Assembly: GCF_025244845.1 (NCBI RefSeq)
Contig: NZ_CP104264.1
Span: forward strand, 3,162,001-3,226,000
DNA: 64,000 nt
Source of the DNA: Arthrobacter sp. zg-Y1171
Lineage (GTDB): Bacteria > Actinomycetota > Actinomycetes > Actinomycetales > Micrococcaceae
Direction: 5' to 3'
The stretch's first letter is position 1. Each line of letters starts with the position of its first letter. Shown piece after piece: positions 53,330 through 61,312 of the stretch. The notes under the pieces are model-generated. The model worked only from the letters and a program-made list of their open reading frames with translations. It did no database searches and was not told the DNA's origin. The position numbers were made by a program, and so were the translations under genes.

Positions 53330-53896
53330 CTACCCCTCGTGTCCCCTGACCGCTCCATAAACCAGCAGGTCCCGCCGCTGCCCGGAAATCTCCATGTAGC
53401 TGCGCAATAGTCCTTCGCGCGCAAAACCCGCGAGTTCGGCAGTGCGGATGGAGGCGGTATTCCAGGGCTCGATGTACAGCTCCACGCGGTGCAGTTCCGG
53501 AATGGTCCAAGCGAACTCCAACGCGGCGAGAAGTGCCGAGGCGGCAAACCGGTGGCCGCGGGCCGACGGAGTTATCCCGTAGCCGGCCTGGGCGCGGCCC
53601 GTCGCCAGCTCCCGGAGCCACAGCCCCAGCTGACCCACGCAGCGGTCGGTGCCGGCGTCGGCCACCGCAAAGGAAAAGCCGGCACCTTCCGCGTACCGGT
53701 TCCGCTGCCGCTCCACCCACTCCATCGCCTGCTCCACACTGGCGTTCCCGGCAAGAGTGCCAATGGCGGGGAAATACTCGTCCCGGGACATCTCCATGAC
53801 CGTGGCCGCGTCCTCATCCCGGAAGGGCCGCAGGCGCACGTTGCCGTGCTGCGGATCGACGGACGGCCAGGCTGGCATGCCGGTGCTGGTTTCCAT
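53330..53896 (-). CDS. GNAT-family N-acetyltransferase (RimJ/RimL type)
   Basis: The 188-residue protein has the Acetyltransf_3 layout: VRLRPFRDEDAATVMEMS, then GYGITPSARGHRFAASALLA with the acetyl-CoA pyrophosphate loop, and RVELYIEPWNTASIRTAELA. It probably acetylates an N-terminal amine or small molecule. Confidence 0.9.
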   Translation of the reverse strand: METSTGMPAWPSVDPQHGNVRLRPFRDEDAATVMEMSRDEYFPAIGTLAGNASVEQAMEWVERQRNRYAEGAGFSFAVADAGTDRCVGQLGLWLRELATGRAQAGYGITPSARGHRFAASALLAALEFAWTIPELHRVELYIEPWNTASIRTAELAGFAREGLLRSYMEISGQRRDLLVYGAVRGHEG

Positions 53897-53958
53897 GCCG
53901 CCAGCCTGCCACAGCCGCACCTGCCGAGGCCGGAGGCGCGGCCTGCCCCGGACGTCGC

Positions 53959-54147
53959 TTACTTACGCCCGAACAGTTTCCCCAGCCATCCGCCGGACGA
54001 CTGGGCGCCGGCCGCAGCTTTTCCGGCGTCCGCGCCGCAGCTGCAGCGGTCCGCCTTCGGCACCCCGCGCATCACCTGGTCAACGTGGTTTCCGCATCCG
54101 GCCCACGTGGTCTTGCCGCATTTGCCGCACTTTACTGCTCTGCACAT
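53959..54147 (-). CDS. Small zinc-ribbon-like protein
   Basis: The 62-residue protein has Cys residues at CGKCGKTTWAGCG and DRCSCGAD, forming a likely zinc site, plus HVDQVMRGVPK and a C-terminal GGWLGKLFGRK. AAGGAA precedes the ATG. The gene is divergent from the persulfide detoxification locus and could share its operators. Function unknown. Confidence 0.7.
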   Translation of the reverse strand: MCRAVKCGKCGKTTWAGCGNHVDQVMRGVPKADRCSCGADAGKAAAGAQSSGGWLGKLFGRK

Positions 54148-54207
54148 TTTGCTTGTTCCTTGGCTCGATTTCCTACCGGACTTGGTGCCCCTCCACCATC
54201 GTGGCAG

Positions 54208-54223
54208 ATACCCCCTAGGGTAT
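54208..54223. promoter_or_regulatory. CsoR/CstR-type operator 1
   Basis: The palindrome ATACCCCCTAGGGTAT, a GC-rich core flanked by ATA/TAT, is typical of CsoR-family sites. It lies between the divergent zinc-ribbon gene and the persulfide dioxygenase-like gene. Confidence 0.8.
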
Positions 54224-54252
54224 GCAAAAGCATACTCCTCCGGTTTGCCTGC

Positions 54253-54268
54253 ATACCCCCGGAGGTAT
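54253..54268. promoter_or_regulatory. CsoR/CstR-type operator 2
   Basis: ATACCCCCGGAGGTAT has the same form and length as operator 1, 45 bases downstream of it (centre to centre). Confidence 0.78.
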
Positions 54269-54286
54269 TACCGTCGAAGCAGACGG

Positions 54287-54302
54287 ATACCCCAGGGGGT
54301 GT
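54287..54302. promoter_or_regulatory. CsoR/CstR-type operator 3
   Basis: ATACCCCAGGGGGTGT lies 24 bases before the ATG of the metallo-beta-lactamase/rhodanese gene, so binding here would block its initiation. Confidence 0.75.
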
Positions 54303-54326
54303 CCAAAACCCCCAAAAGGAGATTCC

Positions 54327-55724
54327 ATGCTGCTTGAACGCATCTATGACGAGGACCTGGCCCAGGCAAGCTACTTCATCGGCTGCCAGCGCCAGGGCGA
54401 GGCCGTGGTGGTGGACGCCCGCCGCGACATCAACACCTACCTGGAGCTCGCCGCCGCCAACGGCATGCGCATTGTCGCAGTCACCGAAACCCACATCCAT
54501 GCCGATTACCTCTCCGGCACCCGCGAGCTCGCGGCCGCCACCGGCGCCGAAATGTACGTTTCCGGCGAGGGCGGCACCGACTGGCAGTACCGGTTCGAGG
54601 CAGCCCGACTGCACGACGGCGACACCGTTTCCCTCGGAAACATCACCCTCCAGGCCCTGCATACCCCGGGCCACACGCCGGAACACCTCTCCTTCCTGGT
54701 CACCGACGGCGCCTTCAGCAGCGAACCCGGCTACCTGCTCTCCGGCGACTTCGTCTTCTCGGGAGACCTGGGCCGCCCCGACCTGCTGGATGAAGCCGCC
54801 GGCGGCGTGGACACCCGCTTCGAAGGCGCGCGGCAGATTTTCCGCAGCCTGCAGGAGAAGTTCCTGACCCTGCCCGACCACATCCAGGTCTACCCCGGCC
54901 ACGGCTCGGGCAGCGCCTGCGGCAAGGCGCTCGGCGCGCTCCCCTCCACCACCGTGGGCTACGAACGCCTCTACGCATGGTGGGGCAAGTACCTTGCCGC
55001 CAATGACGAGCAGGGCTTCGTGGATGAACTGCTCGACGGGCAGCCCGATGCGCACGCCTACTTCGGCCGGATGAAGCGCGAAAACCGGCAGGGTCCGGCC
55101 GTGATGGGCGAACGCTCACCGCTGCAGGAACTGTCCACGGACGACGTCGCCCGCGGGTTGGCGCAGGACACCCTCACCTTCGTGGACACCCGTCCGAACG
55201 GCCAGGTCCACAAGGGAACCGTCTCCGGATCGGTCAACATCCCCGCAGGCACCAAGACCGCCAGCTTCGGCGCCTGGGCCGTCGACCCCGAAACCGACCA
55301 GCGCCCGCTGGTGCTGCTCGCCGCCGATCAGGGCTCTGCGCAGGAGATGTGGGACCACCTGGTCCGGGTCGGCATTGACCAGGTGGCCGGATTCACCACC
55401 ACCCTGGACGGCCTGCCGCAGACCCTGCCGCGCCTGATCCAGCCGGAGGAGCTGGACGGCTTCGACGCTGCCCTGGTCCTTGATGTCCGCAACCGCACCG
55501 AGCACGGCGCCGGCCATATCCCCGGCTCCAAGCAGCTCAGTGCCGGCCGGGTGCTCTGGAACCTGGACCAGCTGCCGGACGAGGGGACCATCGTGACGTA
55601 CTGCCAGAGCGGCGTGCGCAATTCCGTGGCCGCCAGCGCCCTGCGCCGGGCCGGGTACGACATCGTCGAACTGGACGGCAGCTACGCCGGATGGACCGGC
55701 ATGCAGGCCCGCAACAACAGCTGA
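54327..55724 (+). CDS. Persulfide dioxygenase-rhodanese fusion (CstB-like)
   Basis: The 465-residue protein has three domains. Residues about 1-235 are an ETHE1-like metallo-beta-lactamase domain with iron-ligand regions THIHADYLSG, HTPGHTPEH, LSGDFVFSGD and YPGHGSG. Next is a rhodanese domain (about 270-350) without a catalytic Cys (VLLAADQGSAQ). A second rhodanese has active-site loop TYCQSGVRN. Such proteins oxidise and transfer persulfide sulfur, protecting against reactive sulfur species, as CstB does. AAAAGGAG precedes the ATG. Three upstream palindromes and the convergent CstR-type gene support sulfide-responsive control. Confidence 0.9.
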   Translation: MLLERIYDEDLAQASYFIGCQRQGEAVVVDARRDINTYLELAAANGMRIVAVTETHIHADYLSGTRELAAATGAEMYVSGEGGTDWQYRFEAARLHDGDTVSLGNITLQALHTPGHTPEHLSFLVTDGAFSSEPGYLLSGDFVFSGDLGRPDLLDEAAGGVDTRFEGARQIFRSLQEKFLTLPDHIQVYPGHGSGSACGKALGALPSTTVGYERLYAWWGKYLAANDEQGFVDELLDGQPDAHAYFGRMKRENRQGPAVMGERSPLQELSTDDVARGLAQDTLTFVDTRPNGQVHKGTVSGSVNIPAGTKTASFGAWAVDPETDQRPLVLLAADQGSAQEMWDHLVRVGIDQVAGFTTTLDGLPQTLPRLIQPEELDGFDAALVLDVRNRTEHGAGHIPGSKQLSAGRVLWNLDQLPDEGTIVTYCQSGVRNSVAASALRRAGYDIVELDGSYAGWTGMQARNNS

Positions 55725-55731
55725 TTTCCGC

Positions 55732-55989
55732 CTAGGCCAGGGAGAGGAAAAGCTTTTCGAGGTCCTTCTTGTCCATGGAGCCGTCCTCGTTGAGCAGGCA
55801 CTGCTCCAGACCGGCCGCGATGACTGCGAATCCTGCCTTGTCCAGGGCCTTCGACACAGCGGCCAGCTGCGTGACGATGTCCTTGCAGTCCCGCCCCTCC
55901 TCGAGCATGCGGGTGACGGCGGCCAGCTGCCCCTGAGCCCGCTTCAACCGGTTGATGACGGGTGCGAGTTCGTTGCTGTCCAGCTGCAT
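55732..55989 (-). CDS. cstR: CsoR-family persulfide sensor (CstR type)
   Basis: The 85-residue all-helical repressor has VINRLKRAQGQLAAVTRMLE as the DNA-facing helix and two Cys, C35 (GRDCKDI) and C64 (LEQCLLNED). The His and third ligand of copper-sensing CsoR are missing, which is the CstR pattern, where the two Cys form a sulfur bridge with persulfides. GGAGGAG precedes the ATG. Its own promoter carries a matching operator, suggesting autoregulation. Confidence 0.9.
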   Translation of the reverse strand: MQLDSNELAPVINRLKRAQGQLAAVTRMLEEGRDCKDIVTQLAAVSKALDKAGFAVIAAGLEQCLLNEDGSMDKKDLEKLFLSLA

Positions 55990-56026
55990 GGATTTCTCCT
56001 CCGGTGGTGGTTTTCCTACCGGAAGT

Positions 56027-56042
56027 ATACCCCCAGGGGTTT
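56027..56042. promoter_or_regulatory. CsoR/CstR-type operator 4
   Basis: ATACCCCCAGGGGTTT lies between the divergent cstR gene and the rhodanese-TauE genes, so it can control both directions. Confidence 0.78.
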
Positions 56043-56091
56043 CGCCCCAGCATGCCCCGCAGAACTACCTACCTACAGAAATGAGGGCCCC

Positions 56092-56682
56092 ATGGCCTCC
56101 TCCGCTTCCCCCGTAACCGAGCTCGACGCCGCCACCCTGCAGAACTGGATGGGCCGGCACGAGGACCTCGTGATCCTCGACGTCCGTTCCGCTGCCGAGT
56201 TTGAAAGCATGCACATCCGGGGCTCCTACAACGTGCCGCTGCCGCTGCTGTCCGAGCACACCGATGAACTGGCCACACGCCTGGGCGACCGCGTGGTGCT
56301 GGTCTGCCAGTCCGGTGTCCGCGCCGAACAGGCCCGCGGGCGGCTCAGCGGCACCGGCATTAACACCGCCCAGGTCCTCACCGGAGGAGTTCCCGCGTTC
56401 GCCGCGGCCGGCGGCGACGTCGTCCGAGGGGCCCAGCGCTGGTCCCTGGAGCGCCAGGTCCGTATGGCCGCAGGCTCCCTGGTGATCGCCGGCCTCGCCG
56501 GCGGCCGGTTCGTCTCCCCCAAGGTGCGGCTGCTGGCCGGGGGAATCGGTGCCGGACTGACGTTCTCCGCTGCGACCAATACCTGCGCCATGGGCCAGGC
56601 GCTGTCGAAGATGCCGTGGAACAAGGCGGCATCCGAGCCCACGGCGGAGTCGGCCATTAGCGCATTGCCCGCAAAGCGCTGA
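56092..56682 (+). CDS. Membrane-anchored rhodanese (rhodanese-DUF2892)
   Basis: The 196-residue protein has an N-terminal rhodanese domain with LVILDVRSAAEFESMHIRG and active-site loop VLVCQSGVRAEQ. A DUF2892-like C-terminal part with two membrane helices (VRMAAGSLVIAGLAGG, KVRLLAGGIGAGLTF) follows, as in YgaP. It moves sulfane sulfur at the membrane and is the partner of the persulfide dioxygenase fusion. Confidence 0.9.
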   Translation: MASSASPVTELDAATLQNWMGRHEDLVILDVRSAAEFESMHIRGSYNVPLPLLSEHTDELATRLGDRVVLVCQSGVRAEQARGRLSGTGINTAQVLTGGVPAFAAAGGDVVRGAQRWSLERQVRMAAGSLVIAGLAGGRFVSPKVRLLAGGIGAGLTFSAATNTCAMGQALSKMPWNKAASEPTAESAISALPAKR

Positions 56683-56729
56683 CCCGGCCCGCATCCACCA
56701 CCACTGCCCCACTTTCAAGGACACCACCC

Positions 56730-57488
56730 ATGACCGTCCCCCTCGCCGCGACCCTCCTGCTTTCCGTGCTGATCGGGCTCTCGCTCGGCCTGCTCGGCGG
56801 CGGCGGGTCCATCCTCACCGTCCCGATCCTGACCTACGTGGCCGGCATGAGCCCCCGCGAAGCCATTGCCTCCTCCCTGTTCGTTGTTGGCGTCACCTCG
56901 GCCTTCAGTGCCGTCGGACACGCCCGCAAGGGCCGGGTGAAGTGGCGCACCGGGCTGCTCTTCGGCGCGGCCGGGATGACAGGGGCGTTTGCAGGCGGCC
57001 TGCTCGGCGGGCGGATACCGGGAGCGGTGCTGATGGTCGCCTTCGCCCTGATGATGATCGCCACCTCGGCGGCGATGATCCGCGGGCGCAAGGGCGGGGC
57101 CGTGGAATCCCATAGCAAGGAACTCCCGGTGGGGAAGGTCATTGTGGAAGGCCTGGTGGTGGGTTTGGTGACCGGCCTGGTGGGCGCCGGCGGCGGCTTC
57201 CTGGTGGTCCCGGCGCTGGCCCTGCTGGGCGGGCTTTCCATGCCCGTGGCGGTGGGAACTTCGTTGGTGGTCATTTCCCTGAAGTCCTTCGCCGGCCTCG
57301 CCGGCTACCTCACCACCGTGTCCCTGGACTGGGCGCTGGTGGGCGGTGTCACTGCGGCGGCCATCGTCGGATCGCTGATCGGCGCCCGGCTGGTCGGACG
57401 CATTCCCGAGGCCTCACTGCGCCGCGGCTTCGGGTTCTTCGTGCTGGCCATGGGCATTTTCGTCCTGGCCATGGAATTGCTGCCTTAG
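56730..57488 (+). CDS. TauE/SafE-family sulfite/organosulfonate exporter
   Basis: The 252-residue protein has about eight transmembrane helices in two repeated halves. Each carries the family motif: LGLLGGGGSILTVPILTYVAG and LVGAGGGFLVVPALALLGG, where the Gly-rich turn precedes a P in the next helix. It would export sulfite or thiosulfate made by the enzymes of the locus. Its TAG stop interlocks with that of the convergent DUF2254 gene (TTAG). Confidence 0.9.
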   Translation: MTVPLAATLLLSVLIGLSLGLLGGGGSILTVPILTYVAGMSPREAIASSLFVVGVTSAFSAVGHARKGRVKWRTGLLFGAAGMTGAFAGGLLGGRIPGAVLMVAFALMMIATSAAMIRGRKGGAVESHSKELPVGKVIVEGLVVGLVTGLVGAGGGFLVVPALALLGGLSMPVAVGTSLVVISLKSFAGLAGYLTTVSLDWALVGGVTAAAIVGSLIGARLVGRIPEASLRRGFGFFVLAMGIFVLAMELLP

Positions 57489-58867
57489 ACCGAGCGGGTC
57501 TCCCCCGCCCGGTCCCCGAAGGCGGCTTCCAGGTCCCCGGCCAGGGCCTCCTCCACCCGGCGGGCCATGTCGCGGACCTCCTGCCCGTCAGCCACCGCCA
57601 GGTTCCGTGAGGTGTTCTCGAGCACCAGCGAGGACTGCCGGCGGATCTCCTCGCGCTGGTTCTCATTGACGGCAGTGGCCGCGCAGTCACGCAGCAGGCG
57701 CTGCACGGCGGTGAGCACAATCGGTTCGGAATCCGCGAAGCGGCGGACCGGTCCGCAGACCAGGTCCAAGAAGTACCGGTAGTCACGGCCCACAGTGACC
57801 AGGCGCAGCACCCCGTCGCGATCTTCCTGCCCCTCGGGGCCGAGCCGCCGGCGCGAGATGTCCACCAACAGATCCGCACAGTAGCCCAGTGCATGGGCGG
57901 CGGTGATCGGATCATTGATGCTCGGGGAAATGGCCTTGACCGCAATGTCGGTCAGCTGGCGCAGCCCCAGCGCGGCGTCCTGCTCCGGTGTCCGTTCATA
58001 GCCGATCTCCAGCGCACCCGCCAGAGACTCGCGCACGGCACCCAGCGGGACCGGGCCGCCGTCGTCGCTCCAGACCCGGGCCACCGGCGTGCCGATGGTG
58101 ACGTGGTCGCCTGGCTGCACCTCCATCCGCATAGTCAGCCCGTGTTCGTGCAGCATCTGGACCAGGGGCTTCGCGTGCACTGCCTGCACGATGCCGCTGC
58201 GGCCGACCGGCACGGGAGTGCCGCCGTCGGGCCGGGGAAAGTCCTGCACCTCGCCGGTATCGGATGCGGGATAGGTTTCGCGCAGCACCGCCAGGCAGCC
58301 CTGATGCGCGTTGAGCATCATGGTGTCCACCCGCAGCGACCGGGTGATGTGCCCGATGAACAGGAGCAGCACCACGCCGCTGGCAATCCCCAGCACGTAG
58401 ACCAGGCCCACCACCAGCACCGGGACGGAGCGGTCCACCTCCATCCCGTAGAGGCCGGTGACGGACGCCATAAACGTTCCCATCAGCACGCCCAGGATGG
58501 TCTGGGTCCGGGCATCCCGGGCAAAGTCGCGCAGCAGCCGGGGCGAAAACTGCTGCGAGGCCAGCTGCAGTGCCACCACGGTCAGGGAGAACGTCACGGT
58601 CGCGGCCGTCATCACGCTGGTGGCCACGGTCTGCAGCAGGCTGCTCGCGGCATCGACGCCGGCCGGCCAGATCCAGCGTGCCCACGCGACGTCGTCGCCC
58701 GGGCGGACCTGCAGCAGCAGCAGGGTCAGCAGCACCGCTGCAAGCGAGGCGCAGGTGGGCCAAAACCAGAGGGAGGCACGCAGCGCCTCCCGGGACACCC
58801 GGAAGCGCGGCTCCAGGCCCGGGTGGTGCGGCGGGAAGGTGGACGAACCATGCACGGTATTGCTCAT
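57485..58867 (-). CDS. DUF2254 membrane protein
   Basis: The 460-residue protein has four membrane helices in the N-terminal 200 residues and a soluble C-terminal region. Typical blocks include ATVTFSLTVVALQLASQQFSP and FSPRLLRDFARDARTQ, and KAISPSINDPITAAHALGYCAD. The family's role is unknown. ATG 58867 has AAGGGG upstream; an earlier frame start was not used. Confidence 0.88.
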   Translation of the reverse strand: MSNTVHGSSTFPPHHPGLEPRFRVSREALRASLWFWPTCASLAAVLLTLLLLQVRPGDDVAWARWIWPAGVDAASSLLQTVATSVMTAATVTFSLTVVALQLASQQFSPRLLRDFARDARTQTILGVLMGTFMASVTGLYGMEVDRSVPVLVVGLVYVLGIASGVVLLLFIGHITRSLRVDTMMLNAHQGCLAVLRETYPASDTGEVQDFPRPDGGTPVPVGRSGIVQAVHAKPLVQMLHEHGLTMRMEVQPGDHVTIGTPVARVWSDDGGPVPLGAVRESLAGALEIGYERTPEQDAALGLRQLTDIAVKAISPSINDPITAAHALGYCADLLVDISRRRLGPEGQEDRDGVLRLVTVGRDYRYFLDLVCGPVRRFADSEPIVLTAVQRLLRDCAATAVNENQREEIRRQSSLVLENTSRNLAVADGQEVRDMARRVEEALAGDLEAAFGDRAGETRSV

Positions 58868-59030
58868 CGGTGCCCCTTGGAAAGCGGAATCTCGGCCACC
58901 CTTCATTGTGCCCGGCTTCACCGCTGCGCGCTCCGATCCCACAGCCGGAAGACGACCTCGTCACCTTCCCCCATGAGATCAGTCACCGAGGGGCGCATCT
59001 GGTCAGGGCAGCAAAAACCCCGGACGTACC

Positions 59031-59046
59031 GTTGATTTAAATCAAC
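59031..59046. promoter_or_regulatory. MarR-type operator upstream of the MFS pump
   Basis: The perfect 16-base palindrome GTTGATTTAAATCAAC lies 33 bases before the ATG of the pump gene. The MarR gene is the second gene of the same operon, so this is a likely autoregulated site. Confidence 0.78.
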
Positions 59047-59079
59047 CTTTAACCGTCGTTCGGCTTTTTGGAGTACCCC

Positions 59080-60846
59080 ATGTCCGTTTCCCCTGCCCCG
59101 CAGGGCGCCGCACCCACAACCCGAGCCGAGGTGCGGGCTGAAGCAAAACGCAAGCACCGTGCCGTTCTCCAGGCCCTGACCGGCCTGCTGCTGGGCATGT
59201 TCGTCTCGATGCTGGCGAATACGGTGGTGAGCACCTCGCTGCCGGTGATCATCTCGGACCTCGACGGCGACCAGGCCGCCTTCACCTGGGTGGTCACCGC
59301 CACCCTGCTGGCCACCGCGGTTTCGACCCCGATCTGGGGCAAGCTCGCAGACCTGCTCAACCGCAAGGTCCTGGTCCAGCTGGCCCTGATCATCTTCATT
59401 GTCGCCAGCGCCGCGGCAGGTTTCGCGCATAACACCGACTGGCTGATCGCCATGCGCGTGGTGCAGGGCATCGGCGCCGGCGGCCTCGGCGCGCTGACCC
59501 AGATTGTCATGGCGGACATTGTTTCGCCGCGCGAACGCGGCCGGTACATGGGCCTGTTCGGCGCCGTGATGGCCCTGTCCACGGTGGGCGGGCCGCTGAT
59601 CGGCGGCGTCATCACGGACACCGTCAACTGGCGTTGGAACTTCTACGTCGCCGTGCCGCTTGCCGCCGTCGCCCTGGTGATGATCCAGAAGACCCTGCAC
59701 CTGCCGCCGCTGAAGAAGCGCAAGGTGCAGATCGACTACGCCGGCATCGTGCTGCTTTCGGCATCCGTGTCCTGCCTGCTCATCTGGGTTTCCCTGGTCG
59801 GCACCGACTTCGGCTGGGCCAGTGCGGCCACCGCATGGATGGTCGGCGGTTCACTGCTGGGCCTGGCGGCGTTCGTGGCCGTGGAACTGAAGGCCCCGGA
59901 GCCGCTGATCCCGCTGACCCTGTTCCGCAACCGGACCTTCACCTTCGCAGTGATCGGCTCCCTCGCCGTCGGCGTCGCCATGTTCGGCACCACCGTGTTC
60001 CTGTCCCAGTACATGCAGCTGGCCCGCGGCGCATCCGCGACCATGTCCGGGCTGATGACCATCCCGATGATGGCAGGCCTGCTGATCATCTCCACCATCG
60101 TGGGCCGGATGATCACCAAGAGCGGCAAATGGAAGGCCTACGTGGTGGTCGGTTCCGTGCTGCTGACGGCGGGCCTGGTCCTCATGGGCACCATCGAATA
60201 TGACACGAACTTCGGGCTGGTTTCCCTGTACATGTTCCTGCTCGGCGCCGGCGTGGGCATGGTGATGCAGAACCTGGTGCTTGTGGTGCAGAACGACGTT
60301 TCCACCCGGGATCTCGGCGTCGCCAGCTCCAGCATCAACTTCTTCCGCACCATCGGCGGCACCGTCGGAGTTTCCGCGCTGGGCGCGGTGCTGGCCACCC
60401 AGGTGACGGACCGTCTGGCCGAGAAGCAGGGCGAGCTGATGGCCGCCATCGGCGCGCTGGGCGAGGAGGGCAAGGCGGTCGCCGCGTCGCTGGCCTCCGG
60501 CAGCATCCCGAATGTGAAAGCGCTGCCCGAATCCGTGCGCCTCATTGTGGAATCCGTGTACGGCTCCTCGGTGGCGCACATCTTCATGATCGCCGCCCCG
60601 CTGGGGATCCTGACCCTGCTGGCGGTGCTCTTCCTGCCGAACCTGCCGCTGGGCAGCCTGACCCGGCACGAGAAGATGCAGGCCGAAGAAGCTGCTGCGG
60701 CGTCCGGCAAGGACTCCGGGGATAAGTCCGCGAAGGACTCCGGGACCACTGCAGAAACGGTAGCCGCCGTGTCCGAAGAGGCAGCCGGGCAGGATCCGGA
60801 CGTAGCGCCCGGAAAGGATGTTCCGGCCGGGAAGAACAACGCATAG
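59080..60846 (+). CDS. MFS drug exporter, DHA2 (EmrB/QacA) family
   Basis: The 588-residue protein has 14 predicted transmembrane helices. Motif A is GKLADLLNRKVLVQLAL and motif C GLFGAVMALSTVGGPLIGG; WRWNFYVAVPLAAVAL is also typical. The acidic, Lys-rich C-terminal tail (about 60 residues with KDSGDKSAKDSG) is cytoplasmic and unusual. It exports lipophilic cations or antibiotics using the proton gradient. The start ATG has GGAG. Confidence 0.92.
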   Translation: MSVSPAPQGAAPTTRAEVRAEAKRKHRAVLQALTGLLLGMFVSMLANTVVSTSLPVIISDLDGDQAAFTWVVTATLLATAVSTPIWGKLADLLNRKVLVQLALIIFIVASAAAGFAHNTDWLIAMRVVQGIGAGGLGALTQIVMADIVSPRERGRYMGLFGAVMALSTVGGPLIGGVITDTVNWRWNFYVAVPLAAVALVMIQKTLHLPPLKKRKVQIDYAGIVLLSASVSCLLIWVSLVGTDFGWASAATAWMVGGSLLGLAAFVAVELKAPEPLIPLTLFRNRTFTFAVIGSLAVGVAMFGTTVFLSQYMQLARGASATMSGLMTIPMMAGLLIISTIVGRMITKSGKWKAYVVVGSVLLTAGLVLMGTIEYDTNFGLVSLYMFLLGAGVGMVMQNLVLVVQNDVSTRDLGVASSSINFFRTIGGTVGVSALGAVLATQVTDRLAEKQGELMAAIGALGEEGKAVAASLASGSIPNVKALPESVRLIVESVYGSSVAHIFMIAAPLGILTLLAVLFLPNLPLGSLTRHEKMQAEEAAAASGKDSGDKSAKDSGTTAETVAAVSEEAAGQDPDVAPGKDVPAGKNNA

Positions 60847-60847
60847 G

Positions 60848-61312
60848 GTGACGACGTCGGCAGCCGGGGACGCTGACAACATCACCTTCGAGTCCGCCGT
60901 CCTGGAAGTGGAGCGCGAGTTTTCGGTGATGCTTGCCGCCGCTCGGGGGACGTTCAAGGACGCCGCCTCAGCGGTTCATCCGGGCGTGCAGCCGCTGGGG
61001 TTCACGGTGCTGATGACCCTGTACCGCGGCGGCGAATGTCCGCAGGGCAGCGTGGCCGAGGCCCTTCAGGTGGACAAGGCCCTGCTCAGCCGGACCGTGT
61101 CACAGCTGGAAACCCTGGGCCTGGTGGTCCGCCGGGCGAACCCTTCCGACGGGCGGGTCCAGCTGCTGGACCTGACGCCGGAAGGCCGGGCCCGTTTCGA
61201 GAATGCCCACTCGGCGAAGCGGGCCCTCCTGCGGGACCGGCTCGGGAGCTGGACTTCGTCCGAGCTGCAGAACCTTACCGACCTGCTGAAGAAGCTTAAC
61301 GAGCGGGACTGA
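60848..61312 (+). CDS. MarR-family transcriptional repressor
   Basis: The 154-residue winged-helix protein has GSVAEALQVDKALLSRTVSQ as the recognition region and RRANPSDGRVQLLDLTPEG as the wing. The GTG start is one base after the pump stop, so the two are coupled. It probably represses the operon through the palindrome upstream of the pump. Confidence 0.92.
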   Translation: MTTSAAGDADNITFESAVLEVEREFSVMLAAARGTFKDAASAVHPGVQPLGFTVLMTLYRGGECPQGSVAEALQVDKALLSRTVSQLETLGLVVRRANPSDGRVQLLDLTPEGRARFENAHSAKRALLRDRLGSWTSSELQNLTDLLKKLNERD

